A program made the position numbers and the translations under genes. From Comamonadaceae bacterium (GTDB lineage Bacteria > Pseudomonadota > Gammaproteobacteria > Burkholderiales > Burkholderiaceae_C), in the NCBI GenBank assembly GCA_007280205.1, contig QYPX01000144.1, positions 1 to 57,668 on the forward strand: a stretch of DNA of 57,668 bases, read 5' to 3'. Below, piece after piece: positions 44,962 through 53,735 of this stretch (position 1 is the stretch's first letter; each line of letters begins with the position of its first letter). The notes under the pieces were generated by a model. That model worked only from the letters and a program-made list of their open reading frames with translations, ran no database searches and was not told where the DNA came from.

Positions 44962-45103
44962 ACACCTCCATCAATCCATTTTTCGGGCAAATTGCGTCGT
45001 TGCTTGGTGCTCGCAATCCTCATGTACAGAAGTACATTGCGCTTGCTGCGCGCCGCGCGCCTCGCACTTCATCCCGAAAATCTGAATTTCTGAAGGTGTT
45101 CAT
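44958..45103. mobile_element. MITE-like palindromic insertion between NodI- and NodJ-like genes
   Basis: The 146-bp segment has perfect 10-bp terminal inverted repeats ATGAACACCT (44958-44967) and AGGTGTTCAT (45094-45103). The similarity continues inward for about 30 bp to TTTTCGGG / CCCGAAAA. In the centre, ATGTAC-AGAA-GTACAT is a small hairpin flanked by TCGCAATCCTC and TTGCGCTTGC. It has no coding capacity for a transposase. It separates two genes that are usually coupled. Confidence 0.65.
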
Positions 45104-45115
45104 TGGGACGCTCGG

Positions 45116-45937
45116 ATGAGCAATGCAAACGAGATCAGCGTCTGGCGCGCGCCCGAGCTTTCGTGGCGCTGGTGGCCGGTTTTCCTGCGCAATCTGCTGG
45201 TCTGGCGCAAGCTGGCCATCCCCAGTCTGGTCGGTAATATCGCCGAGCCGCTGATGTGGCTGGTGGCCTTTGGCTACGGCATGGGTGCGTTGGTGGGGGA
45301 GGTGACGCTGCCCGGTGTGGAGGGCGCGGTCAAGGTGCCCTACATTCTTTTTCTGGCCAGCGGCTCGATCTGCATGAGCGCCATGAACGCAGCGAGTTTT
45401 GAGGCGCTGTACTCGGCGTTTTCGCGCATGCATGTGCAAAAGACCTGGGACGGCATCATGAATGCGCCGGTCAATCTGGACGATGTGGTGCTGGCCGAGA
45501 TGCTCTGGGCCGCCTTCAAGGCGCTGTTCACCGTCAGCGCGATTCTGGTCGTGATGCTGGCGCTGGGCATCAGCTACTCGCCCAAGCTGCTGCTGGCCTG
45601 GCCCATCCTGCTGGGTGTTGGCATCACCTTCAGCAGCCTGGCGCTGATCTTCAATGCCCTGGCCAAGGGCTACGATTTCTTTACCTACTACTTCACCTTG
45701 TTTCTGACGCCCACCATGTTTGTCAGCGGCATCTTCTTTCCGCTGGAGCAACTGCCGGAAGTCGTGCGCACGATCTCACAGTGGCTGCCCCTGACCAACG
45801 CGATCGATCTGGTGCGCCCCCTGTTCATGGACCAGTGGCCGCAAGACCCGGCAAAGCACTTGCTGGTGTTGCTGGTCTATGCGGTGGCAGGGTTCTGGAT
45901 CGCGCTGGCACTGACGCGCAAGCGCTTTCGCGGCTGA
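45116..45937 (+). CDS. NodJ-like ABC transporter permease
   Basis: A 273-residue ABC-2 type permease with about six helices. Family blocks are GNIAEPLMWLVAFGYGMG, SGSICMSAMNAASFEALYSAF, KTWDGIMNAPVNLDDVVLAE and FLTPTMFVSGIFFPLEQLP. It pairs with the upstream ATPase. The ATG at 45116 follows the inserted element by 12 bp and lacks a clear Shine-Dalgarno (GGACGCTCGG precedes it), so expression may be reduced. Confidence 0.93.
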   Translation: MSNANEISVWRAPELSWRWWPVFLRNLLVWRKLAIPSLVGNIAEPLMWLVAFGYGMGALVGEVTLPGVEGAVKVPYILFLASGSICMSAMNAASFEALYSAFSRMHVQKTWDGIMNAPVNLDDVVLAEMLWAAFKALFTVSAILVVMLALGISYSPKLLLAWPILLGVGITFSSLALIFNALAKGYDFFTYYFTLFLTPTMFVSGIFFPLEQLPEVVRTISQWLPLTNAIDLVRPLFMDQWPQDPAKHLLVLLVYAVAGFWIALALTRKRFRG

Positions 45938-45943
45938 CCATTT

Positions 45944-46160
45944 GTCATCCGGGGCCAGCAGTTTGTCATCCGGGGCCAGCAGTTTGTCATCCCGGGCTAG
46001 CCATTTGTCATCCGAGGCCAGCAGTTTGTCATCCCGGACTTGATCCGGGATCCAGTGCCACGCCGTGACTGGATTGCGGGTCAAGCCCGCAATGACAGAA
46101 GCTGTGCCGCAATGACAAAACAGTGCCGCAATGACAGAAGCAGTGCCGCAATGACAAAGA
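45944..46160. repeat. Second mirrored tandem array (REP-like)
   Basis: It follows the NodJ-like stop by 6 bp and fills the gap to the convergent GMC gene. Left arm: five units that begin GTCATCC at 45944, 45965, 45986, 46007 and 46028, an exact 21-bp period. Core: GATCCGGGATCCAGT, GCCACGCC, ACTGGATTGCGGG, nearly identical to the array at 20.4 kb. Right arm: ATGAC units at 46092, 46112, 46131 and 46151, period 19-20 bp. The linker bases differ from those of the first array while the GTCATCC motif is retained. Confidence 0.85.
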
Positions 46161-46169
46161 CGACAGAAG

Positions 46170-47762
46170 TTACGAAGCAGCGGCCTTGATCATGTCGGCG
46201 GCTTTTTCGGCAATCATGATCGTTGGTGCGTTGGTGTTGCCGCTGACCAGGCGCGGCATGATGGAGGCATCGACTACACGCAGGGCTTCGATGCCGTGCA
46301 CCCGCAACTGGGCGTCGACCACATCGAGTGGCCCGTTGCCCATGCGACAGCTGCCAGAGGGGTGGTAGATGGTGTCAGCGGTGGCGCGGATGAACTGCTC
46401 GATCTGGCTGTCGCTCTGAGCCGCTGCGCCGGAGGCCAGTTCCTTGCCTGCGAGGCCGGCCAGGGCCGGCTGCGCCAGCAGCTTGCGCATCAGCTTGAAA
46501 CCGCGAACCATGCGTTCCATGTCATCCGGATCGCTCAGATAGTTCGGGTCAATCAGGGGGGCGCTCCGGGGGTCCTTGCTGGCCAGGCGGATGCTGCCGC
46601 GACTGCGTGGGCGCAGCAGGCACAGATGGCATGAGAAGCCATGACCGAGGGTGCCAGTGCGGCCGTGGTTGACCAGCTTGCCGATGACAAAGTGCAGTTG
46701 CAGATCCGCAATCGGCTCGCTGGCCTGGCTCTTGATGAACCCACCCGCTTCTGCGAAGTTGGTGGTGAGCATGCCGGTGCGGTAATTGCGCCACTCAAAC
46801 ACGCCCTTGATGGCTCTGACCATGCCGCTCAGGGAAATGCCGAACAGGTCTTTTGCCCGGGGCGCATCGAACACCTGCACCACATCGATGTGGTCGTGGA
46901 AGTTCTGCCCGACGCCGGGAAGGTGGTGGACGCTCTCGATGCCAAGCTCAGCCAGGTGCTGCTGCGGACCGATGCCCGAGAGCAGCAGCAGCTTGGGCGA
47001 CTGCAGGGCGCCGGAGCTCAGCAACACTTCGCGGCTGGCTTTGAGCTGTTTGACTTGCCCATCCTGCACAAACTCAACCCCGACGGCGCGTTTTCCTTCG
47101 AACAGGATACGGCTCGCATGGGCACCTGTCAGCACTTGCAGGTTGGCCCGCGCCAGATTCGGTTTGAGGTAGGCCTTGGCCGCACTGAAGCGCTCGCCTG
47201 CCTTGTGCGTGACCTGGTACATGCCAACACCTTCCTGGTCGGCGCCGTTGAAGTCGGGGTTGCTCTTGAAGCCGGCTTGTTGCCCGGCCTTGATGAACAT
47301 CGGCCCGAAGCGGGTCGGGCTGCGCAAGTCCATCACATTGAGCGGACCACTGCTGCCGTGAAAGGCGTTGGCGCCGCGCTCGTTGTGCTCGGCACGCTTG
47401 AAGTAGGGCAACACCTCGTCGTAGGACCACCCCGGGTTGCCCTGGGCCGCCCAATGGTCATAGTCGGACCGGTGACCACGGATGTAGATCATGGCATTGA
47501 CTGAACTCGAACCACCGAGCACCTTGCCGCAGGGCTGATAGCCGCGCCGACCGCTCAGGCCGGCTTGCGGCACGGTGTCAAATTTCCAGTTGCTTTGACC
47601 TGTCTGCGCCATCACAGCCAAGCCGGCGGGGCAGTGGATCATCGCGCTGCGGTCGGTGCTGCCGGCTTCCAGCAGAGCCACCTTGATGTCCGGATTCTCG
47701 GTCAGGCGTGCCGCCAGCACGCATCCAGCCGAGCCACCACCGATGATGATGTAGTCATACAT
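46170..47762 (-). CDS. GMC family FAD-dependent alcohol/choline dehydrogenase
   Basis: A 530-residue GMC oxidoreductase. It has the dinucleotide fold [16 protein letters not shown], signature 1 [19 protein letters not shown], signature 2 [18 protein letters not shown] and the C-terminal catalytic His/Asn region [10 protein letters not shown] and [17 protein letters not shown]. It is closest in pattern to the AlkJ/BetA group that oxidises primary alcohols to aldehydes with membrane quinones as acceptor; the substrate is not known. The start [10 protein letters not shown] at 47762 is chosen over one at 47780 because it begins the FAD fold. It stands as a single gene. Confidence 0.93.
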   Translation of the reverse strand: MYDYIIIGGGSAGCVLAARLTENPDIKVALLEAGSTDRSAMIHCPAGLAVMAQTGQSNWKFDTVPQAGLSGRRGYQPCGKVLGGSSSVNAMIYIRGHRSDYDHWAAQGNPGWSYDEVLPYFKRAEHNERGANAFHGSSGPLNVMDLRSPTRFGPMFIKAGQQAGFKSNPDFNGADQEGVGMYQVTHKAGERFSAAKAYLKPNLARANLQVLTGAHASRILFEGKRAVGVEFVQDGQVKQLKASREVLLSSGALQSPKLLLLSGIGPQQHLAELGIESVHHLPGVGQNFHDHIDVVQVFDAPRAKDLFGISLSGMVRAIKGVFEWRNYRTGMLTTNFAEAGGFIKSQASEPIADLQLHFVIGKLVNHGRTGTLGHGFSCHLCLLRPRSRGSIRLASKDPRSAPLIDPNYLSDPDDMERMVRGFKLMRKLLAQPALAGLAGKELASGAAAQSDSQIEQFIRATADTIYHPSGSCRMGNGPLDVVDAQLRVHGIEALRVVDASIMPRLVSGNTNAPTIMIAEKAADMIKAAAS

Positions 47763-47907
47763 TGCTATTCTCCGACACACTGGGCGGCATCATCCCGCGC
47801 CACACCTGTGGCGTCCATTAGCGCAAACCCGCAGCACAATGAGAGAACGACGCCCAGGGCGATGTCGGGATCAGGCATGATGTCGCCTGAAAACAGAGAG
47901 GAACACC

Positions 47908-48660
47908 ATGAAGCTGGCTCTGCTGTCAGATATTCACGCCAATATTCAGGCTTTTGATGCCTGCCTGGCGCATGCGCGCGAGCATGGTGCGCAGCAGTTC
48001 GCTGTGCTCGGTGATCTGGTGGGCTATGGCGCCGATCCGGCGGCGGTGGTCGAGCGGGCTCAGCAACTGATGGCTGAGGGAGCGCTGCTGGTTAAGGGCA
48101 ATCACGATCAGTTGGCGGTGACACCGCCGGCCCAGGTGCAGACCGTGGGCGACACGACCGCGGCCTGGACGCACGCGCAGCTCAGTGCCGATCAATTGCA
48201 GTTCCTGGACCAGTTGCCATTGACGCTGCAGCGCGAGGCCGTTCTGCTGGTGCACGCTTCGGTCAACGACCCGGCACTGTGGCACTACGTTTATGACGAG
48301 CGTGCTGCGCGCGACAGTCTGGACGCGGCAACAGCGCTGCCCGAAGTGCGATACGTGTTTTGCGGCCATGTGCACCACCAGACCCTGTATTACCGGGGCG
48401 CCAGCACCGATCTGATGAAGTTCCTGCCGACCGCCGGCGTGGCGGTACCGGTACCCCGGCACAGGCGCTGGCTGGCGACCATTGGTTCGGTCGGGCAGCC
48501 GCGCGACCGCAACCCGCAGGCCATGTACGCCATCTTTGATACTGAAAAATTGCAACTGACGTTTCAGCGTGTTTCCTATGACCACCATTCGGCTGCCGTA
48601 GCCATTCGGCAAGCGGCTTTGCCAGCCTTGTTTGCCGACCGGCTGGAGTTGGGTCGATGA
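47908..48660 (+). CDS. Metallophosphoesterase (YfcE/MJ0936 type)
   Basis: A 250-residue calcineurin-like phosphoesterase. Metal ligands show as DIHAN (Asp8, His10), LGDLVGYG, VKGNHDQ and FCGHVHHQ. The family removes phosphate from proteins or small phosphodiesters. Gene context suggests the opposing enzyme to the kinase whose ATG overlaps its stop by 4 bp. AGAGAGGA precedes the ATG. It opens the operon 47.9-55.2 kb. Confidence 0.93.
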   Translation: MKLALLSDIHANIQAFDACLAHAREHGAQQFAVLGDLVGYGADPAAVVERAQQLMAEGALLVKGNHDQLAVTPPAQVQTVGDTTAAWTHAQLSADQLQFLDQLPLTLQREAVLLVHASVNDPALWHYVYDERAARDSLDAATALPEVRYVFCGHVHHQTLYYRGASTDLMKFLPTAGVAVPVPRHRRWLATIGSVGQPRDRNPQAMYAIFDTEKLQLTFQRVSYDHHSAAVAIRQAALPALFADRLELGR

Positions 48661-50129
48661 AGCTGCTCGAGCCCGGCACCGAACTCGACGGCTTCACCAT
48701 CGAGGAGTGCATCCATTCGGGCGGCATGGCGCACATCTATCACGTGCATTACTCCGAAGGTGCGCGCAACCCCGGCTTTCCGCTGGCCATGAAGGTGCCG
48801 CGCATGACGGAGGGTGATGGCGCCGAGAACATCATCAGCTTTGAGGTCGAGCACCAGATCATGCAGGTGCTGACCGGCTCCCATGTGCCGCGCTTTGTGG
48901 CCGCCGGGGACCTGGAAAACGTGCCCTATCTGGTCATGGAGTACGTGCCGGGGCAGACCCTGGATCACTGGCTGGAGCCTGCGGAACGTCCGCCGGTCAA
49001 GGGCCTGGCTTTTCTTGGCGCTGCAGTGGCCATCGCGGTACACAGTCTGCATCAGCAAAACACCTGCCATCTGGATTTGAAGCCGGCCAATGTGCTCATT
49101 CGCCAGGACGGCAGCGCGGTGCTGCTCGATTTCGGCCTCTCGTGCAATGCGCTGTACCCGGATTTGCTGGCCGAGCAGCTGCGCAAGGCCGTCGGCTCCC
49201 CGACCTGGATCGCGCCCGAGCAGGTGGTGGGTGTGCGGGGCGACCCGCGCAGCGATATTTTTGCGATCGGTGTGATGCTTTATGAACTCGCCACCGGCGA
49301 ACTGCCTTTTGGTTCGCCCAGGACGACCGGCGGCTTGCGCCAGCGATTGTGGATGGATCCGCCGCCGCCGCGCAAACTGCAACCCGATCTGCCTGAGTGG
49401 ATGCAGGAGGTGATCCTGCGCTGCCTGGAACCCGAGGCCGCGAAACGCTATCCGTCGGCAGCGCATCTGGCGTTTGACCTGCGCCATCCGGAGCAGGTGA
49501 CGGTGACCGAACGGGGCCGCAATACCAGGGGTACCGGCTTTGGTGTTCATTTCAAACGCTGGCTGAAGGCGGCGGGCATGCAATACCAGCCCAGCCCCTT
49601 GCCGGCGCACCAGATCGATGAAGTCCCGATCGTGATGGTGGCGGTGCCGTACAAGGACGTGACGGATGCGACGCTGTACTCACTGCGCCAGGCGGTAGCG
49701 CGCTCGATGGGGACGCGCCCAGGCGCCAGGCTGGCTTGTGTGACCGTGATTTCGGGTAGCCAGAGCGGCTCGTCGAGCGACGGCAGCGAGACCAGCCTGC
49801 AGCGCAAACACATCGCTGCGCTGCGCCAGTGGGCACAACCACTTGACCTGCCGGGCCAGCAGACCTCTTACCACGTGCTGGAGTCCGGCGACGTGGCACA
49901 AGCGCTGGTCAATTACGCGGTCGGCAACGAAGTCAGCGTCATTGTCGTGGGTGCCGCCACGCACGGTTTGAAGATGCAACGCTTTCTTGCCACCGTGCCG
50001 ATCAAGGTTGCAATGGACGCACCCTGCACGGTGATACTGGTCAAACAGGCTTTGCCGTTCGAAATGTTGACGCAGCAAGCAGGTACAGCAAAGGCAGCAC
50101 TCGATCCGGATCTGGACGTACCTTTCTGA
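48657..50129 (+). CDS. Serine/threonine protein kinase fused to a universal stress protein domain
   Basis: A 490-residue Hanks-type kinase (residues about 8-275): glycine loop HSGGMAHIY, Lys46 (LAMKVP), catalytic loop CHLDLKPANV with Asp140, DFG with Asp158, activation end WIAPEQ, and GVMLYELATGELPF. After a linker, residues about 328-468 form a UspA fold, ending VIVVGAATHGLKMQRFLATVPIKVAMDAPCTVILVK in part; the classic GxxGxGS ATP-binding signature is not complete. There is no membrane helix, so it is cytoplasmic. It overlaps the phosphoesterase by 4 bp and is 37 bp before the ATPase gene. Confidence 0.93.
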   Translation: MKLLEPGTELDGFTIEECIHSGGMAHIYHVHYSEGARNPGFPLAMKVPRMTEGDGAENIISFEVEHQIMQVLTGSHVPRFVAAGDLENVPYLVMEYVPGQTLDHWLEPAERPPVKGLAFLGAAVAIAVHSLHQQNTCHLDLKPANVLIRQDGSAVLLDFGLSCNALYPDLLAEQLRKAVGSPTWIAPEQVVGVRGDPRSDIFAIGVMLYELATGELPFGSPRTTGGLRQRLWMDPPPPRKLQPDLPEWMQEVILRCLEPEAAKRYPSAAHLAFDLRHPEQVTVTERGRNTRGTGFGVHFKRWLKAAGMQYQPSPLPAHQIDEVPIVMVAVPYKDVTDATLYSLRQAVARSMGTRPGARLACVTVISGSQSGSSSDGSETSLQRKHIAALRQWAQPLDLPGQQTSYHVLESGDVAQALVNYAVGNEVSVIVVGAATHGLKMQRFLATVPIKVAMDAPCTVILVKQALPFEMLTQQAGTAKAALDPDLDVPF

Positions 50130-50166
50130 CAGCGGTTAACATTGATTCCAACACGAGCCGCCCCTG

Positions 50167-52701
50167 ATGAAGTTTGATTCAATGTCCCTGCCTACCCAAG
50201 ACTTGCCCGGTGCAAGTATGACGGGTGGTGGGCGGGCTGCGACGAGCAAGTTTACCGGCCTGTACTGGCCCAGCCCGCCCTACGCCATCTTCAGTGATGC
50301 CGTTGCCTGGACGGACCCGCAGATCTGCGAGATTGAAGACCTGAACGGCGTCGTCCGCAGCTGCCGATTGGCAATGCTGACGCCTTCTGACAAGACGGCC
50401 ATGATCTTTGTACCGAATCGGGCCTCGCCCGGGCGGGTGCACTTCTCGCAGTTTCGAAAGCTGACCGTGAAGACGGTTCTTCATCCGCAAGAAGAAGTCA
50501 GTGATACCAATTTTGCCGAGATCTTCGGTCATCGCCCGACGCTGGACTATCAGTTGCAACTGGAGGACGGCAGTGTCCTGTCGGGCCAGACTGTCGGTTA
50601 TATCGAAGCCAGCTTCGGCCTCTTCCTTTTTACACCGGTGGATGGTGGCGAAGGTGGCGTCGAGCGCGTCTTCATGCCGCGCGAGGCCTACCAGAGCGTT
50701 AATTTTGGTGAGCATATCGGGCATTTGCTGGTAGCGCAGCGTGCGGTGACACGTCAGCAGGTGGAGCAGGCGGCAACCGAGCAGACCAGTCTGCGCAAGC
50801 GCAAATTGGGTGACAGTCTGGTCAACGAGGCGATTGTCTCACCGGATCAGCTGATGCTGGCACTGGATCAACAGTCCAGGATGCCGATGATCCGGGTTGG
50901 CGAAGCCCTGACCCGGCTCGGGTTTATCGACGAGGGTCAGCTGGCGCAGGCACTCGAGCGCCAAAAGACCGAGCGCTCTGTCCCCTTGGGGCAGTTGCTG
51001 GTAAACATGGGTTTTCTGACGCGGCGTGATCTCAATACTGCGCTGGCCCGCAAGATGGGTTACCCGATCGTCGATGTGGCGCAGTTCCCGATCGAGGCTG
51101 AGGCCTTGCGCACGGTTCCGTTTTCGACGGCAATGCGCCTGGCTATCATGCCCCTGTTGCTGCGCGACAAGATGCTGGTGATTGCCACGGGTGATCCGAC
51201 CCGACGCGACATGCTCGAAGAGCTCGAGTTCATGCTCGAGACACGGGTCATCGCGACGCTTGGTGACGAGCAGCAGATCCAGCAGATCCTGAGCGAAACC
51301 TACGACAAGTATGGTTTGCCAAACAGCCCTTTTGCGGCACCCCAGCAGAGTCCGGAGAACCTGCAGCAGGAGCTGGCCAGCAGCACGGAGTTGCTGCAGT
51401 CAATGGAATTGTCGCAGGGCGATCATGAGGAAGTCGAGAGCCAGATAGAGCAGTCTGACAACACGCTGGTGCGCCTGATCAACACCATGATCATCGAGGC
51501 CTACAACCGTGGTGCGTCCGACATTCACGTAGAAACCCATCCTGGGCGCATCAAGACCCGGATTCGTTTTCGCAAGGACGGCGTGCTATCGCATTACCTG
51601 GAATTGCCGCACACCTACCGGGCTGCCCTGACGGCACGGTTGAAGATCATGGCTGATCTGGATATATCCGAGCGACGCAAGCCGCAGGACGGCAAGATCG
51701 ATTTTTCGAAATTTTCGAACCGGCACAAGATCGAGTTGCGCATCGCCACCGTTCCAACCTCGGGTGGGCTGGAAGACATCGTGATGCGGCTGCTTTCATC
51801 AGCCAAGCCGATCGGGATGGACCGGCTCGGCCTGTCGGCTGCCAATCTGACGCATCTGCGTGAAGCCATCAGTCGACCCTACGGCATGGTGCTCTGTGTC
51901 GGACCGACCGGTTCGGGCAAGACCACCACACTGCACTCGGTGCTGGGCTTTTTGAACACGCCGCAGCGCAAGATCTGGACCGCTGAGGATCCGATCGAAA
52001 TAACGCAACCCGATCTGCGTCAGGTCCAGGTGAATGCCAAGATTGACTGGACTTTTGCCAAGGCCCTGCGATCCTTCCTGCGGGCCGACCCGGACGTCAT
52101 CATGGTGGGCGAGATCCGCGACAAGGAAACGGCGCAGATTGCCATTGAAGCGTCGCTGACAGGGCATTTGGTACTGTCTACCTTGCATACGAACAGCGCT
52201 GCCGAGACCGTCACCCGCTTGATCGATATGGGTATGGACCCCTTCAACTTTGCTGACTCTCTGCTGGCGGTACTGGCGCAGCGTCTGGTGCGAAGGATGT
52301 GCCCGGAGTGCCGCACCGCCCAGGAGGCCAGCGATGCGGTCATTCATGAATTGCTGGATGACTACCTGCATTCGTTTCCCGAAGCGTTGCGACCAGAGCG
52401 CGAGTCGGTACGCCAGGAGTGGCTTGCCGAGTATGGTCATGACGGACGTCTGACGCACTACAGTGCGCCGGGTTGCAGTCATTGCCAGAGCACTGGCGTC
52501 AGCGGTCGCGTTGGCATGCACGAATTATTGATAGTAACGCCGGCGCTGCGCCGGCTCATTCAGACTGGCGACCGGCCTGACCAGCTCCAGTTCGAGGCGA
52601 TGCAGCATGGCTCATTGCGCACGCTACGCCAGGACGGTATTCACAAGGTGTTAAGCGGGCTGACCACCATCGAAGAAGTGCGCGCCAACAGCAATGTCTG
52701 A
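50167..52701 (+). CDS. GspE/PilB-type ATPase with four MshEN-type motifs
   Basis: An 844-residue AAA secretion ATPase, longer than the usual ~560. Residues 1-180 are an unrecognised, probably beta-rich region. Residues 184-296 hold four copies of a c-di-GMP-binding-type motif, spaced exactly 30 residues: IGHLLVAQ (184), LGDSLVNE (214), VGEALTRLG (244), LGQLLVNMG (274). The motor follows: GASDIHVE (449-456), Walker A GPTGSGKTTT (579-588), Asp box, Walker B-type VIMVGEIRD (644-652), His box LHTNSA, and zinc ligands Cys712, Cys715, Cys770, Cys773. It overlaps srkA by 8 bp. No pilin, platform or secretin gene is near. Confidence 0.93.
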   Translation: MKFDSMSLPTQDLPGASMTGGGRAATSKFTGLYWPSPPYAIFSDAVAWTDPQICEIEDLNGVVRSCRLAMLTPSDKTAMIFVPNRASPGRVHFSQFRKLTVKTVLHPQEEVSDTNFAEIFGHRPTLDYQLQLEDGSVLSGQTVGYIEASFGLFLFTPVDGGEGGVERVFMPREAYQSVNFGEHIGHLLVAQRAVTRQQVEQAATEQTSLRKRKLGDSLVNEAIVSPDQLMLALDQQSRMPMIRVGEALTRLGFIDEGQLAQALERQKTERSVPLGQLLVNMGFLTRRDLNTALARKMGYPIVDVAQFPIEAEALRTVPFSTAMRLAIMPLLLRDKMLVIATGDPTRRDMLEELEFMLETRVIATLGDEQQIQQILSETYDKYGLPNSPFAAPQQSPENLQQELASSTELLQSMELSQGDHEEVESQIEQSDNTLVRLINTMIIEAYNRGASDIHVETHPGRIKTRIRFRKDGVLSHYLELPHTYRAALTARLKIMADLDISERRKPQDGKIDFSKFSNRHKIELRIATVPTSGGLEDIVMRLLSSAKPIGMDRLGLSAANLTHLREAISRPYGMVLCVGPTGSGKTTTLHSVLGFLNTPQRKIWTAEDPIEITQPDLRQVQVNAKIDWTFAKALRSFLRADPDVIMVGEIRDKETAQIAIEASLTGHLVLSTLHTNSAAETVTRLIDMGMDPFNFADSLLAVLAQRLVRRMCPECRTAQEASDAVIHELLDDYLHSFPEALRPERESVRQEWLAEYGHDGRLTHYSAPGCSHCQSTGVSGRVGMHELLIVTPALRRLIQTGDRPDQLQFEAMQHGSLRTLRQDGIHKVLSGLTTIEEVRANSNV

Positions 52702-53734
52702 GTCTGACCGGCACCCGTATCAGACTCTGACACCCGATGTCGTGATGGACGCACTGGCCAGCGTTGGTCTGTATGGTGACGGGCGCCAGCAGGCGCTGAG
52801 CTCCTATGAGAACCGGGTTTACCAACTGCATCTCGAAGAGGGTCCGGTGGTGGTGGCCAAGTTCTATCGGCCAGAGCGCTGGAGCGAGTCCCAGATCCTG
52901 GAAGAGCATGCTTTCTCGGCCGAACTGATGGCAGCTGAAATCCCTGTCATTGGTCCGCTGCTTCTCGCCGGCAAGACCTTGCACTACTTTGGCGGCTTCG
53001 CTTTCAGCGTCAGCCCGAGTCGTGGTGGTCGCCCGCCGGAACTCGACGACGCGGAGGTGCTGGAGTGGATAGGGCGTTTTCTGGCGCGCATCCATACGGT
53101 GGGGTCTGCCAGACCCTTTGCCACCCGACCAGCCCTCAACCTGCAGAGCTTTGGCACCGATTCACGCGACTGGCTGCTGGCCCATGAGATGGTGCCGCTG
53201 GACGTTCAGTCCGCCTGGACCAAAGCGGCTGAGCAGGCGCTTGACCTGATTGCGACCTACCCCTGCCTGGCGCCGTCACAGCGTGGGCAGGACGCCGATG
53301 CCGAACCGATCCGGCAGATCAGGTTGCATGGTGACTGCCATCCTGGCAACATCCTGTGGACGCCACTGGAGTCGCCCGCCGCCAGTGGACCGGGGCCACA
53401 TTTTGTCGATCTCGACGATGCCCGCAGCGGCCCGGCAGTGCAGGACTTGTGGATGCTGCTCAGCGGTGACCGCCAGCAGCGCACACGCCAACTCGGTGCG
53501 CTGGTCGATGGCTACGAACAGTTTCGGGAATTTGACCGGCGCGAGACGGCTTTGATTGAACCCTTGCGCACGCTGCGCCTGATCCACTACAGCGCCTGGC
53601 TGGCACGGCGCTGGAGCGACCCGACCTTCCCCATCAATTTTCCGTGGTTTGGTTCCAGCGACTACTGGCAGGGCCAGGTCCAGATGCTCGAAGAGCAGAT
53701 CGAGGCCATGCAGGAAGCGCCCCTGGTCGTGTGA
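52694..53734 (+). CDS. srkA: SrkA/YihE-like serine/threonine kinase
   Basis: A 346-residue kinase of the choline/aminoglycoside phosphotransferase fold. SYENRVYQL and VVVAKFYRPERW form the nucleotide-binding part with the lysine; LHGDCHPGNIL is the catalytic loop and FVDLDDARSGPAVQDLW the metal site. INFPWFGSSDYW at the C-terminus is typical for YihE/SrkA (RdoA), a stress-response kinase in E. coli. The ATG lies 8 bp inside the ATPase gene and the next ATG comes 1 bp after its stop. Confidence 0.93.
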   Translation: MSESDRHPYQTLTPDVVMDALASVGLYGDGRQQALSSYENRVYQLHLEEGPVVVAKFYRPERWSESQILEEHAFSAELMAAEIPVIGPLLLAGKTLHYFGGFAFSVSPSRGGRPPELDDAEVLEWIGRFLARIHTVGSARPFATRPALNLQSFGTDSRDWLLAHEMVPLDVQSAWTKAAEQALDLIATYPCLAPSQRGQDADAEPIRQIRLHGDCHPGNILWTPLESPAASGPGPHFVDLDDARSGPAVQDLWMLLSGDRQQRTRQLGALVDGYEQFREFDRRETALIEPLRTLRLIHYSAWLARRWSDPTFPINFPWFGSSDYWQGQVQMLEEQIEAMQEAPLVV

Positions 53735-53735
53735 G

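Noticed and set aside
44020-45937. Nodulation genes nodIJ and a symbiosis island
   Set aside because: Only the transporter pair is similar; there are no nodABC genes. NodIJ-like exporters are common in non-symbiotic beta-proteobacteria.
45776-46084. A minus-strand gene for a heptad-repeat protein across the second array
   Set aside because: The repeated DDK heptads come from the 21-bp DNA repeats; the frame runs into the NodJ-like gene and has no ribosome site.
50167-52701. A type II secretion or type IV pilus locus
   Set aside because: Only the ATPase is present; no pilin, platform protein, secretin or prepilin peptidase is seen in the window.
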